DNA of 64,000 bases from Actinomadura atramentaria DSM 43919. Lineage in GTDB: Bacteria > Actinomycetota > Actinomycetes > Streptosporangiales > Streptosporangiaceae. The position numbers and the translations under genes were made by a program. This document shows positions 39,930 through 48,891 of this stretch, piece by piece. Each line of letters begins with the position of its first letter. The stretch's first letter is position 1. Under the pieces are notes generated by a model. The model was not told the DNA's origin. It was given only the letters and a program-made list of their open reading frames with translations, and did not search any database. The stretch spans positions 62,001-126,000 of the forward strand of contig NZ_KB907208.1 in assembly GCF_000381885.1 (NCBI RefSeq), read 5' to 3'.

Positions 39930-41888
39930 GTGGCGCTGCGCCGGTTCCCCCGCGGGCCCGCGCGCAGGCTCCCGGTCCGCCGCGGGCTGGTCGCCGGGCT
40001 GCTGGCCGTCGCGCTCGGCGTCGGGGCGGCCGCCTACTCGGTGGACCGGTTCGTGCTCGGCGCGGAGTGGTGGCAGGTGCGGCACTCGGTGACGGACGCG
40101 CCCGTCCGCGCGCAGCTCGACCTCGGGCCGCCGCCGGGGCCGCTCGCGGTGAGTTGGGAGCGGTCCGAGCGCGTTCCGTCCGGCGGCGCGGGCGCCGTCG
40201 CCTACGCGGTGGCGGACGGGCAGGCCGTCGCGGTGTCCGGGCACGGCCTCGACGTGCGCGACGCCCGCACCGGTGCCGCCCGCTGGGGGTACCGCCGGAT
40301 CGGCTGGACGCTCGCGGCGTGGGCGACGACCGGGACGCGGATCGTCGCGTCGTTCGTGCGGGGCGACCGGCGCGGCGACCGGCAGACCGTCGCGTTCGAC
40401 GCGCTGTCGGGCGGCGTCCTGTGGCGGCGCTCGGGCGACCTGCCCGCGTCGGCGGCGCGCGAGACGCTGCGCTGGCCCGCCGGGTCGGGGAACGTCGTGA
40501 CGACCGGGCCGGACCGCGCCGAGCTGTACGGCCGGTCGGCGGCGACGGGCGACCGGCGCTGGACGCTGCCGCTGCCGCGCGGCTGCCGCCTGTTCGAGGA
40601 CGCCGCGCAGGCCGCCGACGCGACCGAGACGATCGTGGCCGTCGCGCTGGACTGCGCGGGCGGCGGGCGGCTGCTGGCCCTCGACCCGGCGACGGGCCGG
40701 TCCCGGTGGGTGCGGGACCTCGGCCCGGGCGGCGCGCCGCAGGTCGCCGTGCGCGGCGGCGCGGTGCTCGCGGCCGACGGCACGGCGCTGCGCGCGTTCG
40801 CGGCCGACGGGTCGACGCTCGCCGTGTGGAAGGGCGACGACGTCTGCGGCGACACGATGTGCCCCGCCGTGCTCGTGGACGGCGGGCCGCTGATCGTCGC
40901 CTACCAGCCCGCCGCCGACGATGACGGCGACGGCACGCGGTCCGGGCGGATCGAGGCCGTCGATCCCGGCTCCGGGCGCTCGCTGTGGCGGCGCGACGCG
41001 CCCGCGTACGCGGCGCTCGCGGCGGCGGGCGGCGCGGTGTACGCCCTGCGGCCCCGGCTCGCGGACGCGCTGCTGCCCGCCGGGATCGACGTCGTGTCGC
41101 CCGGGGACGGGTCGGTGCGGCCGGTGCCCGCGCCGTTCGTCCTCGACCCGGCGCTCGACGGCGTCCGCCCGTGGCTCGCGGCGGCGGGCGGGCTGCTGTA
41201 CGCGGCCGTGCCGGAGGCCGCGCCCCGGCCGACCGGCGCGGCGCGGCTGGTGGCGCTGCGCGGCGGCCAGGAGCGGGTCGGCCCCGCCGAGCTGGGCGGC
41301 GTCCCGCCGCACGACTGGCCGGACGCGTGCGCGCTGCTCGGCCGCGCCGACCTCGCGGCGGTGCGGATGCCCGCGCACCGCGTCGCGGCGGAGCACGTCA
41401 CGGTCGGCGGGACGCGGCTGCCGCGCCCGGTGTCGTGCCTCTACACGCCGAAGGAGCCCGCGAAGGGCGCGCCCGCGGGCGGCTGGGGCGAAAGTCCGCT
41501 GCTGGTGTCGGTGCGCTGGGTCGCCCCGGACGGGGGCGCGGCGTCGGGGATGCTCGACGCGCTGCAGGCGGTGCAGGCGCAGGCGCGGCGGCGCGGCGAC
41601 GTGGGCGCGGACGAGGCGTACGAGCTGGGTCCGCTGTCCGGCACGGTCGCGCTGCGGGTGGACCGCACGGTCGTGGTGGTGCAGGCCGCGCGTCCGCAGG
41701 GCGCGGCGGTGCGGCTCGCGCGCGCGGTCGCGGCCCGGCTGCGGGCGATGGACGCGCCGCGGACCGGCCGATCCGGCGACCCGAAGAAGCAGCCGCGAGA
41801 CCCGGCCCGGGATCTACCGCGAAACGCGGCCCCGAGCATGGCGGCGGACGGTAGGAGCCTTCCAGCGCGGCCTGGGGAGTCCGGTTAG
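39930..41888 (+). CDS. Membrane-anchored PQQ-type beta-propeller protein
   Basis: A 652-residue protein. A basic N-terminus and one helix (about 17-36, GLVAGLLAVALGVGAAAYSV) anchor it, with the rest outside. From 65 to 470 several blades share a pattern of ARWGYRRIG, GVLWRRSGDL and RSRWVRDLG-type aromatic ends, and the ADG(T/S) turn, typical of PQQ-like/BamB-type repeats. The remaining 180 residues (from about 475) form a second domain with CALLGRADLAAV and the closing ALRVDRTVVVVQAA, possibly a DUF3558-like fold; the family is unsure. GTG 39930 follows the purine-rich stretch GGGAGGGAGG and starts just before the helix; a longer frame from 39000 is not real. Ligand and role are unknown; the PQQ cofactor motif itself is not seen. 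Confidence 0.7.
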   Translation: MALRRFPRGPARRLPVRRGLVAGLLAVALGVGAAAYSVDRFVLGAEWWQVRHSVTDAPVRAQLDLGPPPGPLAVSWERSERVPSGGAGAVAYAVADGQAVAVSGHGLDVRDARTGAARWGYRRIGWTLAAWATTGTRIVASFVRGDRRGDRQTVAFDALSGGVLWRRSGDLPASAARETLRWPAGSGNVVTTGPDRAELYGRSAATGDRRWTLPLPRGCRLFEDAAQAADATETIVAVALDCAGGGRLLALDPATGRSRWVRDLGPGGAPQVAVRGGAVLAADGTALRAFAADGSTLAVWKGDDVCGDTMCPAVLVDGGPLIVAYQPAADDDGDGTRSGRIEAVDPGSGRSLWRRDAPAYAALAAAGGAVYALRPRLADALLPAGIDVVSPGDGSVRPVPAPFVLDPALDGVRPWLAAAGGLLYAAVPEAAPRPTGAARLVALRGGQERVGPAELGGVPPHDWPDACALLGRADLAAVRMPAHRVAAEHVTVGGTRLPRPVSCLYTPKEPAKGAPAGGWGESPLLVSVRWVAPDGGAASGMLDALQAVQAQARRRGDVGADEAYELGPLSGTVALRVDRTVVVVQAARPQGAAVRLARAVAARLRAMDAPRTGRSGDPKKQPRDPARDLPRNAAPSMAADGRSLPARPGESG

Positions 41889-42045
41889 CGCCGATGGGAG
41901 GCGCGCGGTCCGGATGAACGAGCTCGGCGGCACGGGAGTTCCGGGGCGGACCGAAGAGCCAGGCGACGGCGCACGCTTCGCCGCAGCGCAGGCGGACGGG
42001 CCGCCGTGCCGGGCGGAGTCCGGCCGAGTTCGGCGGCGGAGCGCG

Positions 42046-43206
42046 TCAGACCGCGCTCGCCGGGCTGTCGGCCTGCGTGCCCGGCTCCGCGAGCGGCGCG
42101 CGCCGGACGGCCGGGGCGGCGGCCTCCGCCGCCCACGCCTCCAGGTGCGCGACGAACGACTCGGCCTGGAGAGGCCAGTGGTACTTCGCCAGCGCCGTCT
42201 CGTGGCCGCGCTTGCCGCAGCCGACGCGCAGCTCGTCGTCCGCGCACAGCCGCCGCACGGCGTCCGCGACGGCCACCGGGTCGCCGTACGGGACGACGAT
42301 CCCCGCGCCCGCGTCCTCGACGAGCGCCGCGGCGGCCGGGTTCGGCGTGGTGATCACCGGCAGGCCGCGCGCCATGTACTCGACGACCTTGGTCGGCATC
42401 GAGTGCCGGTGGTTGGGGTTGTCGTGCAGGAGCGCCAGCCCCGCCGTCGCGCCCTCGGCGATCCGCAGCGCCCGGTCGTTCGGGACGAACCCGTACCAGC
42501 GGACGACGCCCGTGCGCTGGGCGTCGCGCAGCGCGGGACGCACGTCGGGGTCGGCGGGGCCGATCAGCTCGACGGTCACCCCCTCGGGCGCGAGCAGCCG
42601 CGCGGCGGCGATCATGTCGTGCGCGCCGCGCGCGGCCGACAGGTGCCCGACGTGGACGACGCGGCGGTCGCCGGGCGGCGCGGGCGGCAGGTCCGGCACG
42701 TAGGTCGTGTTGGGCACGACCGGGTGCGGGCCGCGGAACCGCTCCCGGTACGCCTCCTCGGCGAGCAGCAGCCGGTGCCGCCGCTCGGTCCGCAGCTCCA
42801 CGTGCCGGACGAGGGGCCGCAGCAGCGGCACCAGCGGCCTCGGCAGCCAGCCCTTGCCCGCGAGCGCGGCGGCGGTGTCCTCGTGGACGTCCCACACGAC
42901 CGTGCGGCGGCGCACCGCGCGCGGCAGCCCGACGAGCAGCTCCGGGTCGTGGAGCAGCACGATGTCGGCGTAGCCGGCGTGCTCGGTGAGCGCGCGGTGC
43001 GCGGCCCGCACCGCCGCCGCGCGGTGGCGGCCGGTCGCGCGCGGCACGTCCACCGGGCTGACGCGCCGCCACGGCGTCGCGTTGCACGCGCGGAAAGGCG
43101 CGATGTAGGTGACCTCGTGACCGGCGTCGAGCAGCGCCCGAATCTGCCGGTGCAGGATTCTGGCGTCCTCGGGGTGATGCACGACCGTGCAAACGCAGAT
43201 CCGCAT
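42046..43206 (-). CDS. GT4-type glycosyltransferase
   Basis: A 386-residue GT-B glycosyltransferase. The N-terminal Rossmann domain starts RICVCTVVHHPEDARILHRQ with DIVLLHDPELL and VVWDVHED. The C-terminal domain (about 195-350) has VVHVGHLSAARGAHDMIAAARL, VVRWYGFVPNDRALRIAEGATAG and the nucleotide-sugar motif SMPTKVVEYMARGLPVITTPNPAAAALVED. It is likely to add a sugar to a lipid-linked intermediate. The gene is 116 bp downstream of the UDP-ManNAc dehydrogenase on the same strand, with two inverted repeats between them that may attenuate transcription. ATG 43206 is the natural start; the open frame beyond it overlaps the dehydrogenase and is not coding. Confidence 0.85.
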   Translation of the reverse strand: MRICVCTVVHHPEDARILHRQIRALLDAGHEVTYIAPFRACNATPWRRVSPVDVPRATGRHRAAAVRAAHRALTEHAGYADIVLLHDPELLVGLPRAVRRRTVVWDVHEDTAAALAGKGWLPRPLVPLLRPLVRHVELRTERRHRLLLAEEAYRERFRGPHPVVPNTTYVPDLPPAPPGDRRVVHVGHLSAARGAHDMIAAARLLAPEGVTVELIGPADPDVRPALRDAQRTGVVRWYGFVPNDRALRIAEGATAGLALLHDNPNHRHSMPTKVVEYMARGLPVITTPNPAAAALVEDAGAGIVVPYGDPVAVADAVRRLCADDELRVGCGKRGHETALAKYHWPLQAESFVAHLEAWAAEAAAPAVRRAPLAEPGTQADSPASAV

Positions 43207-43229
43207 TCGCCTCACTCCGGGAAAAGTAC

Positions 43230-43282
43230 GATCAATCGTTGATCCGGACTCTTCGCGATTGTCGGAAATTTCTCGCAAAGAG
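43230..43282. promoter_or_regulatory. Two inverted repeats between the UDP-ManNAc dehydrogenase and GT4 genes
   Basis: GATCAATCGTTGATC (43230-43244) is a perfect palindrome with a 3-base centre. CTCTTCGCGA (43249-43258) and TCGCAAAGAG (43273-43282) form a second stem with one mismatch. The region is relatively AT-rich for this genome. It could hold an attenuator or a separate promoter for the downstream GT4 gene. Confidence 0.4.
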
Positions 43283-43322
43283 GGTGTGTCCGGCAGGTGG
43301 ACGGCGCCGGAAGACATGACCG

Positions 43323-44579
43323 TCACAACATTTCCACCGTCGGCTCGGAAAGGCCGCGCGTGCGGCCCCGCGTGTCGAACAGCAACCGGGCGTCGCGGGC
43401 GAGCGCGTCCGGGTCGTACTCGCGGTGGTCGGTGAGGACGATCGCGAGGTCCGCGCCGGCGAGGCCCTCCGCCAGACCGACGGCCGGAACGGCCGAGCCG
43501 TCGACCTCCCAGTCGCGCACGTACGGGTCGTGGAAGACCAGCTCCGCGCCGAGCCGCGCCAGCCGCCGCGCGACCGGCCGCGCCGGGGACTCGCGCTGGT
43601 CGGCGATGTCGGCCTTGTAGGTGACGCCGAGCAGCAGCACCCGCGAGCCCTTCAGCGCGCGCCCCTGCTGGTTGAGGAGCTGCTGGGCGCGTTCCGCGAC
43701 GTAGCGCGGCATCCGGTCGTTGATCTCCTGCGCCAGTTCGACGAACCGGAACGGGTAGCCCAGCGAGCGGACCTTGTACGACAGGTAGTTCGGGTCGATC
43801 GGGATGCAGTGCCCGCCGACGCCCGGCCCCGGCCGGAACGCCTGGAAGCCGAACGGCTTGGTGGCGGCGCAGTCGATCGCGTCCCACAGGTCGATGCCCA
43901 GCTCGTGGCAGAACACCGCCATCTCGTTGACCAGGGCGATGTTGACGTGCCGGTAGGTGTTCTCCAGCAGCTTCGCCATCTCGGCCTCGCGCGTGCCCCG
44001 CGCCTGCACGACACGGTCCACGAACCGCCCGTAGAAGCCGGCGGCCGCCGCGGCGCACGCGGGCGTCAGCCCCCCGACGATCTTGGGCGTGTTGCGGACG
44101 CCGTACTCGGCGTTGCCCGGGTCGATGCGCTCCGGCGAGAACGCCAGGTGGAAGTCGGTGCCCGCCGACAGGCCCGACTTCTCCAGGATCGGCCGCACGA
44201 CCTCGTCGGTCGTTCCTGGGTACGTGGTCGACTCCAGGACGACGAGCGCGCCGGGCGCCAGGTGGGCCGCGGCCGTCTCGGCCGCCTGCGTGACCGCCGA
44301 CAGGTCGGGGCCGCCGTCCGGCGACAGCGGCGTCGGCACGCAGATCACGATCGTGCGCGCCTCGGCCAGGACGGCCTGGTCGGTCGTCGGTGCGAAGCCC
44401 GCCGCGAGCATCGCCGCGACGTCCTCGGCCGACACGTCGTCCACGTGCGAGCGGCCCGCCCGCAGCCCCTCGACGACGGCCTCGCTGCGTTCCAGTCCGG
44501 CCGTCGACAGCCCCGCCGCGCACGCCTCGCGGACCAGCGGGAGCCCGACGTAACCGAGCCCGATGACTACGAGATCCAC
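43323..44579 (-). CDS. UDP-N-acetyl-D-mannosamine (or N-acetylglucosamine) dehydrogenase
   Basis: A 418-residue UDP-sugar dehydrogenase of the WecC/WbpA branch that oxidises UDP-N-acetyl hexosamine to the uronic acid. Features: MDLVVIGLGYVGLPLVREA NAD loop, VICVPTPLSPDGGPDLS, VLESTTYPGTTDEVV, FSPERIDPGN, NTPKIVGG, the helix ENTYRHVNIALVNEM, and catalytic Cys258 in GVGGHCIPIDPNYL. The VLLLGVTYKADIADQRESP motif marks the UDP-binding domain. The divergent neighbour is a UDP-GlcNAc 2-epimerase; together they would make UDP-ManNAcA, a common constituent of actinomycete and Gram-positive wall polymers. UDP-GlcNAc as the substrate cannot be ruled out. The upstream gap contains a CCGGAAATTCCGG palindrome. 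Confidence 0.9.
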   Translation of the reverse strand: MDLVVIGLGYVGLPLVREACAAGLSTAGLERSEAVVEGLRAGRSHVDDVSAEDVAAMLAAGFAPTTDQAVLAEARTIVICVPTPLSPDGGPDLSAVTQAAETAAAHLAPGALVVLESTTYPGTTDEVVRPILEKSGLSAGTDFHLAFSPERIDPGNAEYGVRNTPKIVGGLTPACAAAAAGFYGRFVDRVVQARGTREAEMAKLLENTYRHVNIALVNEMAVFCHELGIDLWDAIDCAATKPFGFQAFRPGPGVGGHCIPIDPNYLSYKVRSLGYPFRFVELAQEINDRMPRYVAERAQQLLNQQGRALKGSRVLLLGVTYKADIADQRESPARPVARRLARLGAELVFHDPYVRDWEVDGSAVPAVGLAEGLAGADLAIVLTDHREYDPDALARDARLLFDTRGRTRGLSEPTVEML

Positions 44580-44611
44580 CGGGCACCTCCTTTCACGGTT
44601 CTTGCGATCAC

Positions 44612-44624
44612 CCGGAAATTCCGG
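44612..44624. promoter_or_regulatory. Palindrome in the divergent UDP-ManNAcA promoter region
   Basis: CCGGAAATTCCGG, a perfect 13-bp palindrome with a single central base, lies 32 bp from the dehydrogenase start in the 213-bp gap between the two divergent UDP-ManNAcA genes. It could regulate both. The gap is AT-richer than its surroundings. Confidence 0.35.
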
Positions 44625-44792
44625 TCTCCACTTTCGGACGTTAGATCACGTCTCTTCGGTTCCGGCCCCCTCACCTTGCGATTTCTCCGGTTGTTCACCT
44701 TTCCGCCACGCCGGGTTCCGTTCCTTCGCGACGGGTGGTGGCATCACTTGGTATGAACGGGTGAAATGCCGGATGACTGCGAGGAAGAGGCG

Positions 44793-45902
44793 ATGACAGA
44801 GAACGGTGCCGGAGCGCGCGACGGCGGGATCGTCCTGCACGTCCTCGGGGCGCGCCCCAATTTCGTGAAGGCCGCGCCGGTGGTGCGCGCGCTGGAGGCG
44901 CGGGGGGCGGCGCAGGCCGTCGTCCACACCGGCCAGCACTACGACGAGCGCATGTCGGAGGTGTTCTTCACCGAGCTGGGCCTGCCGGAGCCGGACGTCA
45001 ACCTCGGCGTCGGGTCGGGCGGCCACGCCGCGCAGACGGCCGCCCTGCTGACCGGCCTGGAGGCCGAGTTCCTGCGCCGCGCGCCGCGCCTGGTCGTGGT
45101 GTACGGCGACGTGAACTCCACGATCGCCGCCGCGCTCGCCGCCGCCAAGATCGGCGTGCCGGTCGCCCACGTCGAGGCCGGGCTGCGCAGCTTCGACATG
45201 ACGATGCCCGAGGAGGTCAACCGGCGGGTCACCGACCAGCTCTCCGACCTGTGCCTCGTCACGAGCCCCGAGGCGGTCGGGCACCTGGCGAACGAGGGCG
45301 TGGCCGTCGAGCGCATCCACTTCGTCGGCAACCCGATGATCGACACGCTGCTCGGCAACCTCGCCCGGTTCGACACCGCCCGCGCCCGCGCCGAGCACGC
45401 CCTGCCCGACCGGTACGTGCTCGCGACGCTGCACCGGCCCGCGAACGTCGACGACCCGGCGACCGCCGCCGACCTCGTCGGGCACCTGCACGGCGTCGCG
45501 GACCTCGCGGACGTGGTCATCCCCGTCCACCCCCGAGGCCGGGCCGCGCTGCTGGCCGCCGGGCTGGACGAGCACCCGCGCGTCCACGTCCGCGAACCGC
45601 TCGGCTACCTCGACTTCCTCGCCGCCGTGCGCGGCGCGGCGGCCGTCGTCACCGACTCGGGCGGGCTCCAGGAGGAGACGACCGTCCTCGGCGTGCCGTG
45701 CCTGACCGTCCGGCCCAACACCGAGCGGCCCGCCACCATCACCCACGGCACCAACCGCCTGGTGACGCCCGCCGAACTGGTCCCCGAGGCGCGCAAGGCG
45801 CTCGCGGCCCCGCCCGTCCCGGCGAACCGCCGCCCACCGCTGTGGGACGGGCACGCCGGACCCCGAATCGCCGACGTGATCATGGAGTTCGTCCGTGGCT
45901 GA
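44793..45902 (+). CDS. wecB: UDP-N-acetylglucosamine 2-epimerase (non-hydrolysing)
   Basis: A 369-residue enzyme that interconverts UDP-GlcNAc and UDP-ManNAc. The core begins VLHVLGARPNFVKAAPVVRAL and contains HTGQHYDERMSEVFF. VVYGDVNSTIAAALAAAK, VAHVEAGLRSFDMTMPEEVNRR, YVLATLHRPANVDD and VTDSGGLQEETTVLGVPCLTVRPNTERP are all WecB marks. It has the expected length and an intact active site. ATG 44793 has GAGGAAGAGG directly upstream. Its product would be oxidised by the divergently encoded dehydrogenase at 43323. The next gene starts 8 bp before its stop, so the 44793-48860 genes form one transcript. Confidence 0.93.
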   Translation: MTENGAGARDGGIVLHVLGARPNFVKAAPVVRALEARGAAQAVVHTGQHYDERMSEVFFTELGLPEPDVNLGVGSGGHAAQTAALLTGLEAEFLRRAPRLVVVYGDVNSTIAAALAAAKIGVPVAHVEAGLRSFDMTMPEEVNRRVTDQLSDLCLVTSPEAVGHLANEGVAVERIHFVGNPMIDTLLGNLARFDTARARAEHALPDRYVLATLHRPANVDDPATAADLVGHLHGVADLADVVIPVHPRGRAALLAAGLDEHPRVHVREPLGYLDFLAAVRGAAAVVTDSGGLQEETTVLGVPCLTVRPNTERPATITHGTNRLVTPAELVPEARKALAAPPVPANRRPPLWDGHAGPRIADVIMEFVRG

Positions 45903-46692
45903 CCGTTCCGACCTGCCCGACGACCCCGCCGCCGAGGCCGCGCGGGAGCGCCGCAGGGCCGCCCGGCTGCGCGCCCTGCTGAAAGACCGCGAGCAGCGCC
46001 TCGGCGAGCTGGAGCGGCGGCTCGCCGCGCTGGAAGGGTCCACGACCTACCGCTTCGGGCGGATCGTCGCCTCGGCGGCGCGGGCGCCCGGCAAGCGCGG
46101 CGTCCGGCTGCCGCGCGAGCTGTACCGGCTGTGGCGCGACCGGAACGCGCCCGTCCGGGCAAACGGGACGGGCGGCCGCGACACCGCGCGGTTCGACGAG
46201 CCCGTCCGCGCCGAGGACCGCCTGCTCGTCGCGACGCCGCCCGCCGGGGAGGCGGTGCGCGGCCCGATCGTCGCGGGCGTCCTCGGCCCCGGCACCGCCG
46301 ACGCCCTCGCCGAGCACGCCCGCGTCGTGCCGGTCTCGCCGCACGACGGGCGGGTCGTCCTGGCCGACGCCGACCTGGACGCCCTGGTCGTGGACGCCGC
46401 CGCCGGCGCGCCCGGCGGGCCGTGGGCGTACCTCGGCGTGCCGGGGCAGTTCGACCGCGACCGCGCCCTGGCCGACCTGCGCCGCGTCGCCCGTTCGCGG
46501 AACCTGCCCGTCCTGCTCTACCGGGCGCCGGACGTCCAGGTCCCGCCCACCCTCGCCGTCCTCGACTGGGACGCCACCGTCACGAGCCCGTCCGGGCTCA
46601 CCGCCTACGACCCCGACCACCAGGAGACCCCGTGCGACCCACCGAGCACACCCGGCGACCGCGCGCCCTCGTCTACGGCGATGTCGATCTGA
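45895..46692 (+). CDS. Coiled-coil protein preceding a glycosyltransferase
   Basis: A 265-residue protein. Residues 10-50 form a charged coiled coil (EAARERRRAARLRALLKDRE), followed by the stretch LEGSTTYRFGRIVASAARAP, which is the type of N-terminal motif seen in front of many actinobacterial glycosyltransferase modules. The remainder (about 110-240) has an alternating hydrophobic pattern with VAGVLGPGTADALAEHA and VLLYRAPDVQVPPTL that could be a small Rossmann-like domain. I do not recognise a family. GTG 45895 overlaps wecB by 8 bp and its 3' end overlaps the next gene by 61 bp. It may be a partner or a detached N-terminal part of the next glycosyltransferase. A frameshift joining the two was considered but not supported. 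Confidence 0.6.
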   Translation: MADRSDLPDDPAAEAARERRRAARLRALLKDREQRLGELERRLAALEGSTTYRFGRIVASAARAPGKRGVRLPRELYRLWRDRNAPVRANGTGGRDTARFDEPVRAEDRLLVATPPAGEAVRGPIVAGVLGPGTADALAEHARVVPVSPHDGRVVLADADLDALVVDAAAGAPGGPWAYLGVPGQFDRDRALADLRRVARSRNLPVLLYRAPDVQVPPTLAVLDWDATVTSPSGLTAYDPDHQETPCDPPSTPGDRAPSSTAMSI

Positions 46693-48860
46693 ACCTGATC
46701 GACGGATCGGCCGTCTGGGCGCAGGGCATGGTCCAGGCGCTGGCGCGTGCCGGATGCGCGGTGACGCTCGTCCTGAAGGCGCCGGTGCGGACCGGGCGCC
46801 TGGTCGACCCGCTGCGCGCGCTCCCGGGCGTCACCGTCCACAGCCCGCACGCGGCGGGCCGCATTCCGGCGAAGGTCCCGATGCCGCCGCGCTGGGCCGC
46901 CGCCGTCCTCGGCGAGCTCGACGCCGCCGACCCGTTCGACCTCGTCGTGGTGCGCGGCCGGACGATCGCCGCGAAGCTCGCCGCCGGGCCCCTCGCCGGA
47001 CGGCTGTGGACGTACCTCACCGACATCCCCCAGTCGGCGGACGAGATGACCCACGCGGCGGCCGCCGAACTCGGCCGGATCGCGGACGCCTCGCGCCTGC
47101 TGCTCTGCCAGACCGAGGAACTGCGCGGCTTCCTGGAGGCGGCCGTCCCGGCGACGGCGGGCAAGAGCGAGCTGTTCCCGCCCGTCGCGGTGCTGCCCGA
47201 CCGGATCGTCCCCGCGCAGGACCGGCCCGTCACGGCCGACCGGCCGCTCCGGCTGGTCTACACGGGCAAGTTCGCGCCCCGATGGAACACGCTGGAGATG
47301 ACCCGGCTGCCCGCCCTGCTGGCCGAGCGCGGCGTCGCCGCCGAGGTCCACATGGTCGGCGACAAGATCCACGAGGACCCGGACGACCCGTCGTACGCGG
47401 CCCGGATGGAGAACGCGCTCGCCTCCGCGCCCGGCGTCGTCCGGCACGGCGGCCACCCCCGCGCCGAGGCGATGCGGATCACGGCGGGCTGCGACATCGG
47501 CCTGTCGTGGCGGCACCCGGCGCTCGACGCCGGCCTTGAGCTGTCCACGAAGCTGCTGGAGTGCGGACTGCTCGGCGTGCCCGTCGTCGTCAACCGGACG
47601 CCCATGCACGAGCGGTTGTTCGGCGCGGACTACCCGCTGTTCGCCGCGACCGAGGACGACGTCGTGGACGTGCTCGCGTCCGTCCGCGCCGACCCCGACC
47701 GGTACGCGCTCGCCGCCCGCCGCTGCCGCGCCGCCGCCGAGGGCTTCACGCTCGACGCGGCGGCGGACCGGTTGCGCGGCTGCCTCGCCCGGGTGTTCCC
47801 CGAGCCGTCCGACGCCGTCCTGGCCGCCGCGCCCGGCGGGCACAAGCTGCGCGTCGGCGTCGCCGGGCACGACCTGAAGTTCTTCACCCGCCTGCTGGAC
47901 TACCTGCGGTCCCGGCCCGACATCGAGGTCCGCGTGGACCACTGGGCCGCGCTGAAGGCGCACGACCCCGAACGCGGCCGGGCGCTCATCGAGTGGGCGG
48001 ACGTCATCGTCTGCGAGTGGTGCGGGCCGAACGCGCTCTGGTACGCCGAGCGCAAGCGGCCCGGCCAGCGACTCCTCGTCCGGCTCCACCGCTTCGAGCT
48101 GTACGCCGACTGGCCCAAGCAGCTCGACATCGACGCCGTGGACCAGGTGATCTGCGTCAGTCCGCACTACGCGGACCTGACCGTCGCCACCACCGGCTGG
48201 CCGCGCGAGAAGGTCACCGTCATCCCCAACTGGGTGGACGACACCCAGCTCGACCGGCCCAAACTCGCCGGAGCCGAGCACCACCTCGGCATGATCGGGA
48301 TCGCGCCCTCGCGCAAGCGCCTCGACCTCGCGCTCGACGCCGTCGAGGACCTGCGCCGCGACGACCCGCGCTTCGTCCTGTTCGTGAAGTCGAAGCTGCC
48401 GTGGGACTACTGGTGGATCTGGCGGAAGCCCGAGGAACGCGCCCACTACGAACGGCTCTTCCGCCGCATCCGCCGGTCCCCGCTGCTCGCGGGCGGCGTC
48501 GTCTTCGACGCGTACGGCCACGACGTCGCCGCGTGGCTGCGGCGCGTCGGGTTCGTCCTCTCCACCAGCGACGACGAGAGCTTCCACCTCGCCCCCGCCG
48601 AAGGCATGGCGTCCGGGGCCGTCCCGGCCCTGCTGGACTGGCCCGGCGCGGACACGATCTACGACCGCCGCTGGATTCACGCCACGACGTCCGCGATGGC
48701 CGACTCGATCGCCGCCTCGGTCGCGGGCGGGACGTGGGAGACCGACCGCGCGGACGCCCGCGCCCAGGTCCGCGCCGCGTACGGGCTCGACGAGGTGTGC
48801 CGCCAGTGGATCGACCTCATCGCCGCCGCGAAGATCAACGATGCGGTACCGGCGGTTTGA
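46632..48860 (+). CDS. Tandem GT-B glycosyltransferase
   Basis: A 742-residue protein of two consecutive GT-B-like units. The first (about 10-385) opens RALVYGDVDLNLIDGSAVWA and has LWTYLTDIPQSADEM, LRLVYTGKFAPRWNTLEMTR and the donor-binding AGCDIGLSWRHPALDAGLEL-KLLECGLLGVPVVV. The second (about 395-735) starts HKLRVGVAGHDLKFFTRLLDY and contains VIVCEWCGPNALWYAERK, VTVIPNWVDD, LGMIGIAPSRKRLDLALDA and a final SDDESFHLAPAEGMASG donor motif. Both halves keep the acidic donor-site residues, so two sugars could be added. GTG 46632 has AGGAG 5-6 bases before it and lies within the upstream gene's last codons. The gene ends 31 bp before the next start. Confidence 0.82.
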   Translation: MRPTEHTRRPRALVYGDVDLNLIDGSAVWAQGMVQALARAGCAVTLVLKAPVRTGRLVDPLRALPGVTVHSPHAAGRIPAKVPMPPRWAAAVLGELDAADPFDLVVVRGRTIAAKLAAGPLAGRLWTYLTDIPQSADEMTHAAAAELGRIADASRLLLCQTEELRGFLEAAVPATAGKSELFPPVAVLPDRIVPAQDRPVTADRPLRLVYTGKFAPRWNTLEMTRLPALLAERGVAAEVHMVGDKIHEDPDDPSYAARMENALASAPGVVRHGGHPRAEAMRITAGCDIGLSWRHPALDAGLELSTKLLECGLLGVPVVVNRTPMHERLFGADYPLFAATEDDVVDVLASVRADPDRYALAARRCRAAAEGFTLDAAADRLRGCLARVFPEPSDAVLAAAPGGHKLRVGVAGHDLKFFTRLLDYLRSRPDIEVRVDHWAALKAHDPERGRALIEWADVIVCEWCGPNALWYAERKRPGQRLLVRLHRFELYADWPKQLDIDAVDQVICVSPHYADLTVATTGWPREKVTVIPNWVDDTQLDRPKLAGAEHHLGMIGIAPSRKRLDLALDAVEDLRRDDPRFVLFVKSKLPWDYWWIWRKPEERAHYERLFRRIRRSPLLAGGVVFDAYGHDVAAWLRRVGFVLSTSDDESFHLAPAEGMASGAVPALLDWPGADTIYDRRWIHATTSAMADSIAASVAGGTWETDRADARAQVRAAYGLDEVCRQWIDLIAAAKINDAVPAV

Positions 48861-48878
48861 TCATGTGACCCGCGCCTA

Positions 48879-48884
48879 TAGCCT
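48879..48884 (+). promoter_or_regulatory. -10 element TAGCCT of a leaderless promoter
   Basis: TAGCCT stands 7 bases before GTG 48892. There is no ribosome site, so the mRNA of the membrane-protein gene is probably leaderless. Confidence 0.45.
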
Positions 48885-48891
48885 TTCGAAC

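Noticed and set aside
39930..41888. Quinoprotein (PQQ) dehydrogenase
   Set aside because: The blades resemble PQQ-like repeats, but no cofactor-binding or catalytic residues of dehydrogenases are seen, so it is called a beta-propeller only.
45895..46692. Frameshift joining the coiled-coil gene and the tandem glycosyltransferase
   Set aside because: The second gene has its own GTG and ribosome site, and both ends read naturally. An overlap is more likely, though resequencing would settle it.
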